A DNA stretch of 64,000 nt, from the NCBI RefSeq assembly GCF_018889995.1, contig NZ_CP076547.1, positions 1,612,001-1,676,000 of the forward strand, given 5' to 3'. The translations under genes and the position numbers were made by a program. This stretch comes from Subtercola sp. PAMC28395 (GTDB taxonomy: Bacteria > Actinomycetota > Actinomycetes > Actinomycetales > Microbacteriaceae). The notes under the pieces are model-generated. The model made no database searches. It saw only the letters and a list, made by a program, of their open reading frames with translations, and was not told where the DNA came from. Below are positions 17,473 through 25,591 of the stretch, in pieces. The first letter of the stretch is position 1. The number at the start of each line of letters is the position of its first letter.

Positions 17473-18000
17473 CTAGAAGAGCGTTTCAGCTGAAGCGTCG
17501 GCGGGCGCGGATACTGGCTCTGTCACCGGAGCGAGGCCGCCGGGAAAGCCCGGCCCGCTGTCTGGAGTGCGCCCACGAGCGAAGGCTTCGGCGGCGCCGC
17601 GGGCGCGGACATCTGCCGCCTCGTTCAGCTCGTGCCCGACGTGGCCCTTGACCCATTCGAATCGGTAACGGCGCCCGACGATGGCGTCGTCGATCTCTTT
17701 GATGAGATCGAGATTCATGACCGGTTTGCCGTCACCCTTGCGCCATCCCTTGCGCTTCCAGCCGGGCATCCACTTCGTCACTGTGTTGATGACGTACTGG
17801 CTGTCGCACAGGATGTGAAGGTCGTCGTCGACGTGCGCGGTCGCCCGGAAGAGTTCGAGAACGGCCTTGAGCTCACCCATATTGTTCGTTCCGTGTGGCC
17901 AGCCGCCAGCGCCCCAGGTGTTCTCGTCGATGTACCAGGCCCAACCTGCCGGACCTGGATTTCCTAGCGCTGAGCCGTCAGCAGAAGCGGTGATAGTCAT
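17473..18000 (-). CDS. rnhA: Ribonuclease HI
   Basis: A 175-residue enzyme cleaving the RNA strand of RNA/DNA hybrids. The acidic catalytic residues fall in ASADGS (first Asp), NNMGELKAV (Glu), CDSQYV (Asp) and NEAADVRA (last Asp). The basic handle region WMPGWKRKGWRK matches E. coli RNase HI. A Pro/Ala/Gly-rich tail of about 35 residues beyond the core is disordered and not needed for the fold. It appears monocistronic, with a purine-rich repeat upstream. Confidence 0.96.
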   Translation of the reverse strand: MTITASADGSALGNPGPAGWAWYIDENTWGAGGWPHGTNNMGELKAVLELFRATAHVDDDLHILCDSQYVINTVTKWMPGWKRKGWRKGDGKPVMNLDLIKEIDDAIVGRRYRFEWVKGHVGHELNEAADVRARGAAEAFARGRTPDSGPGFPGGLAPVTEPVSAPADASAETLF

Positions 18001-18087
18001 CTGATCAAGGGTACCCGTCGAAGGAATGCGGTCGGTGACCTGTGAAGAGGCACAAGAGGCAGGCGCTGTAGTGGAGACCCAGAATAG

Positions 18088-18155
18088 GCAGGCGCGGAAG
18101 AGGAGGCGCAGAAGCGGAGGCGCAGAAGCGGAGGCAGATGAGGAGGCGCAGAAGA
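18088..18155. repeat. Purine-rich 14-mer repeat between the HNH and RNase HI genes
   Basis: Units resembling GGAGGCGCAGAAGC occur at 18102-18115 and 18116-18129 (exact), 18130-18141 (shortened) and 18142-18155 (one change), preceded by a degenerate copy at 18088. The 252-bp gap between the two leftward genes is mostly this tract and similar A/G-rich sequence. A short open frame through it is low complexity and is not called. Confidence 0.8.
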
Positions 18156-18252
18156 AGAAAACGAAGGGGCACAGAAGAAGTGGCGGCGAAGAGGTAGACG
18201 ATCTCTGGCGGAGTGCTCATGTCCGATGGAACGATCACCCCGCAGGTCGAGG

Positions 18253-20031
18253 TTAGAAAGGCGGATCGTCTGAGTTGTCTCGATGGTCTGAGTTGTCTCC
18301 ATCAACTGTCGCGTTCGCGAAGCGGACGATGGGTTTGGCGAGTGGTGTGGGGTCGATGGTGTATTCGTATCCGGCGGGTGAGGTCCAGGTGATGGTTGGT
18401 GGTCGCCCGTTGGTGTTCGGGGTTTGCAGGATGGTCCATTCGGTGTGGTGTTTGACTTTGTGGTGCGAAGCACAGAGGGGGCTGAGGTTGTCGTAGCTGG
18501 TTTCACCGCCGTCGCCCCAGGCGATGGTGTGGTCAAGGTCTGCGGTGGTTGATGGTTCGCAGGGTGTCGGGAAGGTGCATTCGGTGTGGGTGAGCCGGAT
18601 CAGCTCGTCAAGGTCGGTGGGGGGTTTGTATCGTTGCCGGCCGTAGCTGAGCACAGCACCGGTGGCGGGGTCGGTGAGGATCCGGGTGAACGAGTGTGCG
18701 TGGCGGGTGATGGTGAGGGCGGTGTGCCGGTCGATCGGCCCGAACCCCTCCAGGTTCGCTGGCCCAGACGACTGATCGGGGTCGGGATTCCCGTGGTGGT
18801 CGCGGCCCAGCAGTGTGAGGGCGGGGACGGTGACGTTCACGCGGGCCCGGATACCGGGGGCAACCCGTGGGGTGTGGGTGTCACCGTTGAGCATCAGGTC
18901 GGTCAGGACGTCGACTTTCAGTTGGCTGAGGGTGCGGGGGTCGCCGTTGTGTTTCGCGGACCTGGCCATGTCGGTGGCCCGGTTGTGGATGGCAGCAGCT
19001 TCGACGGCGGCGGTGTACAGGGTCAGGTACGCCATCCCGTCAGACCCGGGCTCCAGATACGTACGCCTCCCAGTGACGGCGTCGGTGTGGCGTTGGCTGT
19101 CGGTGCGGGGTTGCACTTCTTCCACACAGGCGCGGGCGATCTTGTCGAGGCGTTGCACGGTCACTTTCCGCGCCCAGGGCAGTACCGTCTTCTCGTACGC
19201 TCCGAGCGCTTCCCGGGGGAGCGGGTGCGAACGGTGAACGAGGGTTTCGGTGTGCCGGTACGACACCCGCCCGGCCGCCAACGCGTCACGGGTGGCGGTG
19301 AACGGGCCGGCGAGTCCTTCGCAGGTATCGACCAGCCGGCGCGCGTCAACCTCAGTGAGCTGCAGGGCGACGGCGAGCTCGAGGACGACTTGGCGTTGCA
19401 CGATCTGGTCAGAGGACCACTGCGGGCCCCCGCCCCCGCTGCTGGCGAAACTGTCCTGGGTGTGAAGTGCGAACCCCGCCACCCGGGCCTCCTCGACCAG
19501 GAGAGCATGAGAGGCGTACGCCGCTGCGATCGCCCGATGCGACACGAGCACCGCAGCGACCGCCGCCGCAAAACGCTCCCGACGCAACGACGACGACGAC
19601 CCCGACGACGCCGATCCTGATGAGGCAGATCCTGACGACGGCGATCCTGATGGGGCTTGTCCTGACGACAGTGATCCTGACGACGGCGATCCCGACGACG
19701 CCGGTCCTGATGAGGCTGGTCCTAACGACGGTGGTCCTGACGACGGTGGTCCTGACGAAGCCGATCCCGACGAAGGCGATCCCGACGACGCCGATCCTGA
19801 TGAGGCAGGTCCTGGCGACGGCGATCCTGACGACGGTGATCGTGACGAGTCTGATCCTGGTGGAGTTGAACCTGACGCTGGTGACGTCGGTGACGGTGAC
19901 GACGCAATATCAGCGGCAGGGTCATCGGTCACCGATCCTGCGGCCTCTGAGCCGCAGTAGTCGGGGCCGCTGAAGGTGGAACCAGCCAGGACGGGATCCA
20001 CCTCGTCTTCAGTGAGTAATGCTCGTGTCAT
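18253..20031 (-). CDS. DUF222 / HNH endonuclease-domain protein with Ser-rich repeat tract
   Basis: A 592-residue protein from ATG 20031 (a TTG four codons earlier is possible). After an acidic start there is a Ser/Pro/Gly repeat tract (about 60-150). A DUF222 region follows, with VDARRLVDTCEGL, RVSYRHTETLV and LDKIARACVEEV. The C-terminal HNH nuclease motif is CEPSTTADLDHTIAWGDGG, followed by NLSPLCASHHKVKHH. Such proteins occur in several to many copies in Actinobacteria and have been regarded as intron/intein-like or mobile nuclease relatives, but their role is unclear. No inverted repeats or duplicated target site are obvious at its ends. Confidence 0.9.
   Translation of the reverse strand: MTRALLTEDEVDPVLAGSTFSGPDYCGSEAAGSVTDDPAADIASSPSPTSPASGSTPPGSDSSRSPSSGSPSPGPASSGSASSGSPSSGSASSGPPSSGPPSLGPASSGPASSGSPSSGSLSSGQAPSGSPSSGSASSGSASSGSSSSLRRERFAAAVAAVLVSHRAIAAAYASHALLVEEARVAGFALHTQDSFASSGGGGPQWSSDQIVQRQVVLELAVALQLTEVDARRLVDTCEGLAGPFTATRDALAAGRVSYRHTETLVHRSHPLPREALGAYEKTVLPWARKVTVQRLDKIARACVEEVQPRTDSQRHTDAVTGRRTYLEPGSDGMAYLTLYTAAVEAAAIHNRATDMARSAKHNGDPRTLSQLKVDVLTDLMLNGDTHTPRVAPGIRARVNVTVPALTLLGRDHHGNPDPDQSSGPANLEGFGPIDRHTALTITRHAHSFTRILTDPATGAVLSYGRQRYKPPTDLDELIRLTHTECTFPTPCEPSTTADLDHTIAWGDGGETSYDNLSPLCASHHKVKHHTEWTILQTPNTNGRPPTITWTSPAGYEYTIDPTPLAKPIVRFANATVDGDNSDHRDNSDDPPF
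19585..19860. repeat. 15-bp degenerate tandem repeat within the HNH gene
   Basis: About 18 copies of a unit close to GATCCTGACGACGGC. Read on the coding strand they give a five-residue Ser/Pro/Gly repeat. The unit length is a multiple of three, so copy-number change would keep the frame. Confidence 0.85.
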
Positions 20032-20132
20032 GTGAACAGTCAACCACCCACCCCCGACACCGATGGACCAAAACTCCTGATCAGTGGATAACTCGCACGA
20101 ACGAACGCCTGTGGAGGAGAAGTCAAGTCTCC

Positions 20133-20195
20133 TGCCGTCAGCCGTCAGCCGTCTGCCGTCTGCCGTCTGCCGTCAGCCGTCAGCCCTCAGTCGTC
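20133..20195. repeat. Heptamer tandem repeat (WGCCGTC) x9
   Basis: Nine 7-bp units: TGCCGTC, two AGCCGTC, three TGCCGTC, AGCCGTC, then AGCCCTC and AGTCGTC with one substitution each. The array overlaps the stop codon of the small hypothetical gene ending at 20187 and fills the start of the gap to the HNH gene. Confidence 0.85.
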
Positions 20196-20543
20196 GCTCT
20201 CGCCGAAGTCGGGCCGAACATCCCACGCGGTCTGCCGCCGCAACGCCGCGACCAGGGTCAGAGCCTCGAGCCGTGCCTGATCAGTGCTGACCGTGCTGTA
20301 GACGTCGATCGCCAGCGGTGGTGGCTCTCCGAGTTTCGGCAGCTCGACTTCGACCCACGCCTGATCGGCGAGTCGGATGACCGGCCGCCCCAGTTTTGCA
20401 TTCTCGACGGGCGCATCGACGACCAGCGAGATCACTGCGAGGGTGTCGAGCTTCGAGATCGCCTGGTACAGGATGATCGTGGCGCAGTACTCCGCTACCT
20501 CGATGTCACTCCGGCGTGCATTGCGTCGAAACCACCACCTCAT
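20187..20543 (-). CDS. Hypothetical protein, 118 residues
   Basis: Read from ATG 20543, which overlaps the stop of the upstream NmrA-like gene as ATGA, so it is translationally coupled. The N terminus is basic (MRWWFRRNARR). A compact alpha/beta-looking body follows (EYCATIILYQAISKLDTLAVISLVV, in two parts), with an acidic end (RPDFGESDD). No signal peptide or membrane helix is seen. I do not recognise the family. A longer frame exists upstream but overlaps the NmrA gene and has shadow-like composition. Its stop codon lies inside a heptamer repeat array. Confidence 0.6.
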   Translation of the reverse strand: MRWWFRRNARRSDIEVAEYCATIILYQAISKLDTLAVISLVVDAPVENAKLGRPVIRLADQAWVEVELPKLGEPPPLAIDVYSTVSTDQARLEALTLVAALRRQTAWDVRPDFGESDD

Positions 20544-21298
20544 CGCCACGACAGCCGCTCGACTGAATCGACCCACTCGGAGAACGTCTGCTTGCCGTGA
20601 TTGGCCGACGGGCTTGCGACCAGTGTGGAGTTGCGCAGGGCCCTGCCGAATCCGCCAGGCAGCGGGACCTCGAGAACGCGTGCGGTGCCGCCGATGGCTT
20701 GCGAATAGCGCCACACCATGTCTGCCATCCGGAGCACTTCGGGCCCAGCGAGGTCAGTGGCGAGGCCGTTCGGCCCCGACTCTGCGTGGAAGACGAGGCG
20801 TTCGGCAACCTCGCGCGCCGCGACCGGTTGCGAAATCATTGTCGGGATGACCGTGAAAGGGCCGATCGTCACCTGGCCGTAGATCTGCCGAGCGAATTCA
20901 TGGAACTGGGTGGCCCGCAGAATGGTCCACGGCACTGCCGCCTCGGTCACCAGGCTTTCCTGCGCGGCCTTTCCTGCGTAGTACCCGAATGGTGCTCGGT
21001 CGCTGCCGACGATGGAGAGTGCGATGTGGTGGGTGACGCCCGCCTGCACTTCGGCGGCCAACAGGTGAGAGGTGACGAGAGTGAAGAATCGCTTCGATTC
21101 GTCGGCGGACTGTGTCGAGAGCGAAGTGACATCGATGACCGTCTGGCACCCCGAGAGCATTTCGGCGAGACCCAGCCCTGAGGTGAGGTCGACGCCGGCA
21201 GCGCGCGACAGGGCAAGGACCTCGTGACCGCGCTCATGAGCGACGGCCACAACGTGGCGCCCGACGGTGCCGGTCGCCCCAGCAACGGCGATCTTCAT
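20540..21298 (-). CDS. NAD(P)-binding protein, NmrA/atypical SDR family
   Basis: A 252-residue Rossmann protein with the atypical-SDR glycine motif GATGTVG (8-14) directly after the first beta strand. A YYAGKAAQE segment could act as the catalytic Tyr/Lys, and WTILRATQFHEF is typical of NmrA-like nucleotide-sugar or quinone-reductase relatives. It overlaps the YjbR-like gene upstream by ATGA and the small hypothetical downstream by ATGA, forming a tight three-gene operon. Redox enzyme versus redox sensor cannot be decided. Confidence 0.85.
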   Translation of the reverse strand: MKIAVAGATGTVGRHVVAVAHERGHEVLALSRAAGVDLTSGLGLAEMLSGCQTVIDVTSLSTQSADESKRFFTLVTSHLLAAEVQAGVTHHIALSIVGSDRAPFGYYAGKAAQESLVTEAAVPWTILRATQFHEFARQIYGQVTIGPFTVIPTMISQPVAAREVAERLVFHAESGPNGLATDLAGPEVLRMADMVWRYSQAIGGTARVLEVPLPGGFGRALRNSTLVASPSANHGKQTFSEWVDSVERLSWR

Positions 21299-21816
21299 CG
21301 TGACTTCAACCCCTCATCGGCACGTGCACTTTCACTTTCACTTTCACTTGCACCTGTACTGGCACTTGCATCTGTACTGGCACTTGCACCGGTATCGGTA
21401 CCGGTACTGGGTGCGGCATGGGGATCAACCGGCCGCCGGTCCCGCGGCAACAGTGAGACGACGATGTCGTACGAATTGCCGATCAGGTCTTCGACGAGGG
21501 TCTCGTCGATGTCTGGGGCAGGGTCGGGCCCTGCCGCCGGATGTTCAGGCTCGCCCGCAACAATCGAGATCCAGTGCTGTTTGTTCACGTGGTAGCCGGG
21601 GATGATGCTCTCGTAGCCTGCCACCAGCGACCGCGCATGGGGCGGGGCGCATTTGAGAGTGAGACAGGCAGGACGGTCACCGAGGTTGACCAGTGCGAAG
21701 ACTTTGCCGACGACTTTGAAGACCTCTGTTCCCTCGCCGAAGGGCTGGCCGCGTGTTACTGCCGGGAAACTGCCGGCGACGCGAATCGCGAGTTCGGTGA
21801 GTGCCTCTCGTTCCAT
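21295..21816 (-). CDS. MmcQ/YjbR family protein with repetitive C-terminal tail
   Basis: A 173-residue protein. The first about 125 residues match the MmcQ/YjbR (CyaY-like fold) family: GQPFGEGTEVFKVVGKVFAL in two blocks, then LTLKCAPPHA, the NKQHWISI segment and a final ELIxxSYDLV-like LIGNSYDIVVSLLP. The tail is a dipeptide-like Ser/Ala/Thr/Glu repeat encoded by hexamers. The family is small, cytoplasmic and often called DNA-binding without strong evidence. First gene of a coupled operon with the NmrA-like gene. Confidence 0.87.
   Translation of the reverse strand: MEREALTELAIRVAGSFPAVTRGQPFGEGTEVFKVVGKVFALVNLGDRPACLTLKCAPPHARSLVAGYESIIPGYHVNKQHWISIVAGEPEHPAAGPDPAPDIDETLVEDLIGNSYDIVVSLLPRDRRPVDPHAAPSTGTDTGASASTDASASTGASESESESARADEGLKSR
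21327..21410. repeat. Fourteen tandem hexamers inside the YjbR-like gene
   Basis: Units vary around YAYYKK: CACTTT x3, CACTTG, CACCTG, TACTGG, CACTTG, CATCTG, TACTGG, CACTTG, CACCGG, TATCGG, TACCGG, TACTGG. The array encodes the low-complexity C-terminal tail and ends about 30 bp before the stop. Confidence 0.85.
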
Positions 21817-21825
21817 GAATCCAAT

Positions 21826-21853
21826 GTAGGCGTCAGTCGCCGGAACTGCCTAC
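21826..21853 (-). terminator. Stem-loop downstream of the MFS gene
   Basis: GTAGGC (21826-21831) pairs with GCCTAC (21848-21853), with an inner CAGT/ACTG stem and a short loop. It lies in the 52-bp gap between the MFS stop (21869) and the YjbR start (21816), both leftward. No T-run follows. It could end the MFS transcript or sit in the YjbR leader. Confidence 0.4.
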
Positions 21854-21868
21854 GCCGTGATTGCTGCC

Positions 21869-23329
21869 CTAAGTTTTGTCGGCTGTGACGAGTGACAGCG
21901 GGGCGGTCACCGTTTCGAGCGACTTGCGTTCAGCATCCACGCCGAAGATGAGGGCGACCACGCCTCCGATGATCATGACCCCGGCACCGACGAAATACCC
22001 GATCGAGAGTGGACCACGGTCGCTGCCGTCGCCGACGAGGATTCCGTAGAGCAGTGGGGCGCCTGCCCCGGCAATCTGGCCGAGGGCGAAGAAGTACGAG
22101 ATCGCCTGGCTGCGCAGTTCGAGCGGGAAGATCTCACTGACCGTGAGGTAGGCACTCGATGCGCCGGCGCTTGCGAAGAAGAACGACACGCACCAGAAGA
22201 TCGTCTGGGTCGTTGCGTTCAGCACCCCGGCCTGGAACAGCACCGCGGAGACGGCAAGCACAACCCCGGCGAGGCCGTAGGTCAGGAAGATCATCTTGCG
22301 ACGACCCCACACGTCGAACAGATGCCCGAGCAGGAGCGGCCCGAGAAGGTTGCCGATTGCAAAGGGGAAGAAGAAGTACTGGGTCGAACTCGGGCTGGTG
22401 CCGTAGAAGTTCTGCAGCACCAGTGCATAGGTGAAGAAGATGGCGTTGTAGAGGAACGACTGCGTGATCATCATGGTGGCACCGACCAGGGTGCGCTTCG
22501 GGTACTGCTTGAGGAGAACGTGGGCTATCTGCCTGAAGGGGATGCTTCCGGTCGCCTTCACCGTGATGGCCTGCGAGTCGTCAACGGGCGTCAGTTCACC
22601 ACCCTCGCGTTCGACCCGCGCTTCGATGTCGTCGACGGTCTCTTCGGCCTCCTTCTCGCGGCCATGCGTCATGAGCCAGCGAGGACTCTCGGGGATATGC
22701 CGCCGCAGGAATATGACCCCGAGACCGAGGATCGGGCCGAGGAAGAAGCCGATGCGCCACCCGATGTTCTCGGCGAAGATGTCGGGGTTCAGCAGGAAGA
22801 TGTTGGCGAAAGAACCGAGAGCCGCCCCACCCCAATAGGTGCCGTTGATGGCGATGTCGACGCGACCACGGTACTTGGAGGGAATCAGCTCGTCGATGGC
22901 CGAGTTGATCGCCGCGTACTCGCCGCCGATTCCCATACCTGCGAAGAACCGGAAGATGTAGAAGAACCAGATGCTGAACGAGAGACCGGCGATGGCACTC
23001 GCGACCAGATAGATGGCGAGGGTCAGGATGAACAGCTTCTTACGACCCAGCTTGTCGGCGAGACGCCCGAAGAAGAGGGCACCAGCGATCTGGCCGAGGA
23101 GGTAGACCGTACCCGCCGCGCCCACTTCGGCAGACGACATGCCGAGCGAAGACTGGTATCCGGCAGACGCCACGATCTGGATCTCGAGCCCGTCGAGAAC
23201 CCAGGAGAACCCGAGGCCGACCACGATCGACCAGTGGAATCGAGTCCAGGGGAGGCGATCCATGCGTGCAGGCACCAGGCTCTTCACTGCGGCGGTGTTT
23301 CCTCCCGACGATGTATTCGTGGTCGTCAT
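21869..23329 (-). CDS. MFS transporter, sugar/organic-acid porter type
   Basis: A 486-residue protein with 12 predicted membrane helices. The MFS signature GRLADKLGRKKLF lies between helices 2 and 3, repeated as GHLFDVWGRRKMI in the second half. GGEYAAINSAIDELIPSKYRGR and PESPRWLM are typical of the sugar-porter/metabolite-proton symporter groups. The central cytoplasmic loop (about 225-270) is charged. ATG 23329 is preferred over one four codons upstream because of the AGGG just before it. Likely an importer, unlike the DHA2 exporters elsewhere in the window. No catabolic genes adjoin it, so substrate is open. Confidence 0.87.
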   Translation of the reverse strand: MTTTNTSSGGNTAAVKSLVPARMDRLPWTRFHWSIVVGLGFSWVLDGLEIQIVASAGYQSSLGMSSAEVGAAGTVYLLGQIAGALFFGRLADKLGRKKLFILTLAIYLVASAIAGLSFSIWFFYIFRFFAGMGIGGEYAAINSAIDELIPSKYRGRVDIAINGTYWGGAALGSFANIFLLNPDIFAENIGWRIGFFLGPILGLGVIFLRRHIPESPRWLMTHGREKEAEETVDDIEARVEREGGELTPVDDSQAITVKATGSIPFRQIAHVLLKQYPKRTLVGATMMITQSFLYNAIFFTYALVLQNFYGTSPSSTQYFFFPFAIGNLLGPLLLGHLFDVWGRRKMIFLTYGLAGVVLAVSAVLFQAGVLNATTQTIFWCVSFFFASAGASSAYLTVSEIFPLELRSQAISYFFALGQIAGAGAPLLYGILVGDGSDRGPLSIGYFVGAGVMIIGGVVALIFGVDAERKSLETVTAPLSLVTADKT

Positions 23330-23586
23330 GGGAGCCCTCATCTCTTCGTCGAAAAGCGTGTCGCGAAATTTCCAGTTTCGAGATTAACCCCGCATTTCCT
23401 GATGCGAGGGGGCGGTGACAAATGCGGGCGACAGGCGTATTGTGCGCCTCGTTCCGGGCTGGGGCCCTCTCGAACGTGATGGCCTAGCACCTCGATCGCG
23501 TGACGGTAAGGGGCTGGGACCCCAGAATTTCGAAGCTTAGGCTCGAACGATCATCCGTTCTACAAATGAAACCATTGGAGCAGTTC

Positions 23587-24042
23587 ATGCCTCAGGCCAT
23601 TGAAACCATCGACGTCGACGTACCGGTGTCCGTCGCTTACAACCAGTGGACGCAGTTCGAGGAGTTCCCCCGTTTTCTCGACGAGGTCGAGTCGATCACC
23701 CAGTCGAGCGACACCGTCACGCACTGGAAGGTCAAGATCGGCCCCGTCGAACGGGAGTTCGAAGCGAAGATCACTGAGCAGCACCCCGACGAACGTGTCG
23801 CCTGGAACAGCACCGGTGGCGAGGTCGACCACGCAGGCGTCGTGACCTTCCACAAGCTCGCCGAAGACAAGAGCCGCGTGACCGTGCAGATCGACTGGGA
23901 AGCCAAAGGGCTGCTGGAGAAGCTGGGCGGTGCGCTGGGCGCAGACAACCACGCGATCAAGAAGGATCTGGCGAACTTCAAGAAGTACATCGAAGCGCAG
24001 GGCACCGCAGACGGCGCCTGGCGGGGTGACGTACAGGCGTAA
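23587..24042 (+). CDS. SRPBCC / polyketide cyclase-type (COQ10-like) protein
   Basis: A 151-residue single-domain protein from ATG 23587, preceded by TTGGAG. It begins with ETIDVDVPVSVAYNQWTQFEEFP, the usual first strand and helix of the START-like cyclase/dehydrase family, followed by FLDEVESI and a long C-terminal helix LANFKKYIEAQG. It probably binds a hydrophobic ligand in the cytoplasm or at the membrane; many actinobacterial copies are stress-associated. It is convergent with the TetR gene, the two 3' ends being separated by 57 bp. Confidence 0.85.
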   Translation: MPQAIETIDVDVPVSVAYNQWTQFEEFPRFLDEVESITQSSDTVTHWKVKIGPVEREFEAKITEQHPDERVAWNSTGGEVDHAGVVTFHKLAEDKSRVTVQIDWEAKGLLEKLGGALGADNHAIKKDLANFKKYIEAQGTADGAWRGDVQA

Positions 24043-24099
24043 CCCGTTCAGCGTTGCCGCCGGAGCAGTCCCGCCGCCAACGCACCACCTCAACCAGGG

Positions 24100-24780
24100 C
24101 TAGAGAACGACCCCGCTCAGCGATTCCCGGTGAGCGGGGTCGATCGCTGTGGCGATGGCCACGAGGCTGTTTGTCAGGAGCTGCACGATGTCGGCGTCAC
24201 TCATGTCAGTGTTGAGTGCAGCATCCACGAGCGTCTGCTCGGCGAATGCGACCCACGAACGCAGCGCAATGCGCAGAAGGCCTGAATCGGGGATGCCGAG
24301 TTCCTGGAACAAGACCAGAACGCGTTCGGCCTGCGTTGCACGGGCGTGTTCGATCACCTCGCGCACTTCGACGTCGCCACTTGCTGTACCCCGTACGAGC
24401 GAATAGAAGGTGCTCTCGTGCTCACGTGCGAATCGCACTGTTCTGCGTAGCGTCGACCAGAGCCGTTCGGCGGGCGGAAGTTCGAGGAGCGGCTCTGTCG
24501 CATGGAGCATGCTGTTGAAGGCAGCACTCACGATCTCGCGGTGAAATCCCTGCTTTGAGCCGAAGTAGTAGAAGAGCAGGCCTTTGGAGACGCCGGCCTG
24601 CTTCGAGAGCTCCTCGAGCGGCAGGGATTCGAGGGTGCGGTCGGCCAGCGCGGCAACGCCGAGGGCGACGAGCTGCGCCCGGCGCGCGTCGGGGAGAAGC
24701 CGGGTGCGCCGCTCAGCCTGGATCGCCTGCTCGGGTTCTGCCGCGGGCTTGGGCTGTGTTGCGTGGTCAGGCAGGGCCAT
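24100..24780 (-). CDS. TetR family regulator, divergent from DUF6230 operon
   Basis: A 226-residue protein. After a disordered 30-residue start the HTH domain covers about 33-80, with LPLEELSKQAGVSKGLLFYYF in recognition position. The rest is a helical ligand domain. It is divergent from the DUF6230/DUF6114 operon. The intervening 194 bp contain an 8-bp-arm palindrome overlapping a promoter, so it most likely represses that operon. TetR next to DUF6230/DUF6114 is a recurring actinobacterial arrangement. A strong 12-bp stem-loop lies within its last codons. Confidence 0.9.
   Translation of the reverse strand: MALPDHATQPKPAAEPEQAIQAERRTRLLPDARRAQLVALGVAALADRTLESLPLEELSKQAGVSKGLLFYYFGSKQGFHREIVSAAFNSMLHATEPLLELPPAERLWSTLRRTVRFAREHESTFYSLVRGTASGDVEVREVIEHARATQAERVLVLFQELGIPDSGLLRIALRSWVAFAEQTLVDAALNTDMSDADIVQLLTNSLVAIATAIDPAHRESLSGVVL
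24108..24142. terminator. 12-bp perfect stem-loop in the TetR 3' end
   Basis: CGACCCCGCTCA (24108-24119) and TGAGCGGGGTCG (24131-24142) are exact complements around an 11-nt loop. The stem lies inside the final codons of the TetR gene, next to the convergent gap, and is followed on the minus strand by TTCTC. It may terminate the TetR transcript, the rightward SRPBCC transcript, or both. Confidence 0.6.
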
Positions 24781-24902
24781 ACCAGCCAGCGTAGCTCGCC
24801 GGGCACGCCCGGCATCTTCGATGACACCCCACTTCGACTACTGACTGCTGGACAATAAACTGCTGACCAGCGGGCAGCTGCTACTGACCAGTGCACAGTT
24901 AA

Positions 24903-24935
24903 CTATTGACAAGTGGTCAATAGGTTGAATAACCT
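24903..24935 (+). promoter_or_regulatory. Promoter and TetR-type operator for the DUF6230 operon
   Basis: CTATTGAC (24903-24910), spacer AAGTG, GTCAATAG (24916-24923) form an inverted repeat. GGTT-GAAT-AACC (24923-24934) adjoins it. A -35 TTGACA (24906) and a -10-like TAACCT (24930), 18 bp apart, lie within these elements, so a bound dimer would block the promoter. Just upstream, CTGACCAG occurs twice. Confidence 0.6.
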
Positions 24936-24974
24936 CGCTCTGTCGCACCACTTCATTCGTATCAAGGAGGATCC

Positions 24975-25568
24975 ATGAAGTTCCGTTCACTCACGCGCTC
25001 GAGGCCCGGCCGTATCGCCCTCGCCGCTGTGCCCGTCACGATCGCCGCAACCCTGCTGATGGGAAGTGTGGCAAATGGCGCCGTTCCCGTGTCGTTCGCC
25101 ATCTCGGGCAGCCAGTTCCAGATCGGTGCATCACAGCTCGATGGCACCGGTTTCTCGCAGTATTCCGGCGTCGCGGTCGATGCAAAGGGTGCGCCGCACC
25201 CCGTTGCGATCGCCAACATCGCCTCGGCCAGCCTCGCCGACCTCTGCCAGTCGGTCGTCGCAGACACACCCCTCGGCAAGCTGGGCCTGCTCATCAATGC
25301 GGGCGGCGGCGGAAACCCCGCGACGGCAACCGGGCTGCAGCTCGGCATGACGGACCTCAAGGGTGACGCCACCTTCAACAACATGCGCATCGGTGTCGAC
25401 GCGTCGAAGGTGAACACCTCGGCCAAGGGTTCGGTGGGCGACTTCTCGCAGGACGCGGACTCGCTCACCATCAAGAACCTGCAGCAGACCGCCTGGAGCA
25501 CGCAGGCGTCGGTGTTCACCCTCACCGGGCTGCACATGTCGATCACCGGTGGGACGACCTGCTTCTAG
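24975..25568 (+). CDS. DUF6230 family exported/cell-envelope protein
   Basis: A 197-residue protein behind an AAGGAGG Shine-Dalgarno. The N terminus is a signal-like region: basic start, then IALAAVPVTIAATLLMGSVANGA, which could be cleaved after ANGA or kept as an anchor. The mature part is Gly/Ala/Ser-rich and beta-prone (VPVSFAISGSQFQIGASQLDGTG begins it), with two cysteines, one near the end (GGTTCF). This matches DUF6230, sometimes mislabelled cholesterol esterase, with no known function. First gene of a three-gene operon with DUF6114, under a divergent TetR. Confidence 0.85.
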   Translation: MKFRSLTRSRPGRIALAAVPVTIAATLLMGSVANGAVPVSFAISGSQFQIGASQLDGTGFSQYSGVAVDAKGAPHPVAIANIASASLADLCQSVVADTPLGKLGLLINAGGGGNPATATGLQLGMTDLKGDATFNNMRIGVDASKVNTSAKGSVGDFSQDADSLTIKNLQQTAWSTQASVFTLTGLHMSITGGTTCF

Positions 25569-25591
25569 CAGTTCGGCCCATTCAGATCACG

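Noticed and set aside
18026..18256. 76-residue open frame rich in Arg, Lys and Glu
   Set aside because: It is a reading of the purine-rich repeat; no ribosome-binding site or family resemblance.
22322..23479. 385-residue open frame opposite the MFS gene
   Set aside because: Shadow of a membrane-protein gene; no start signal.
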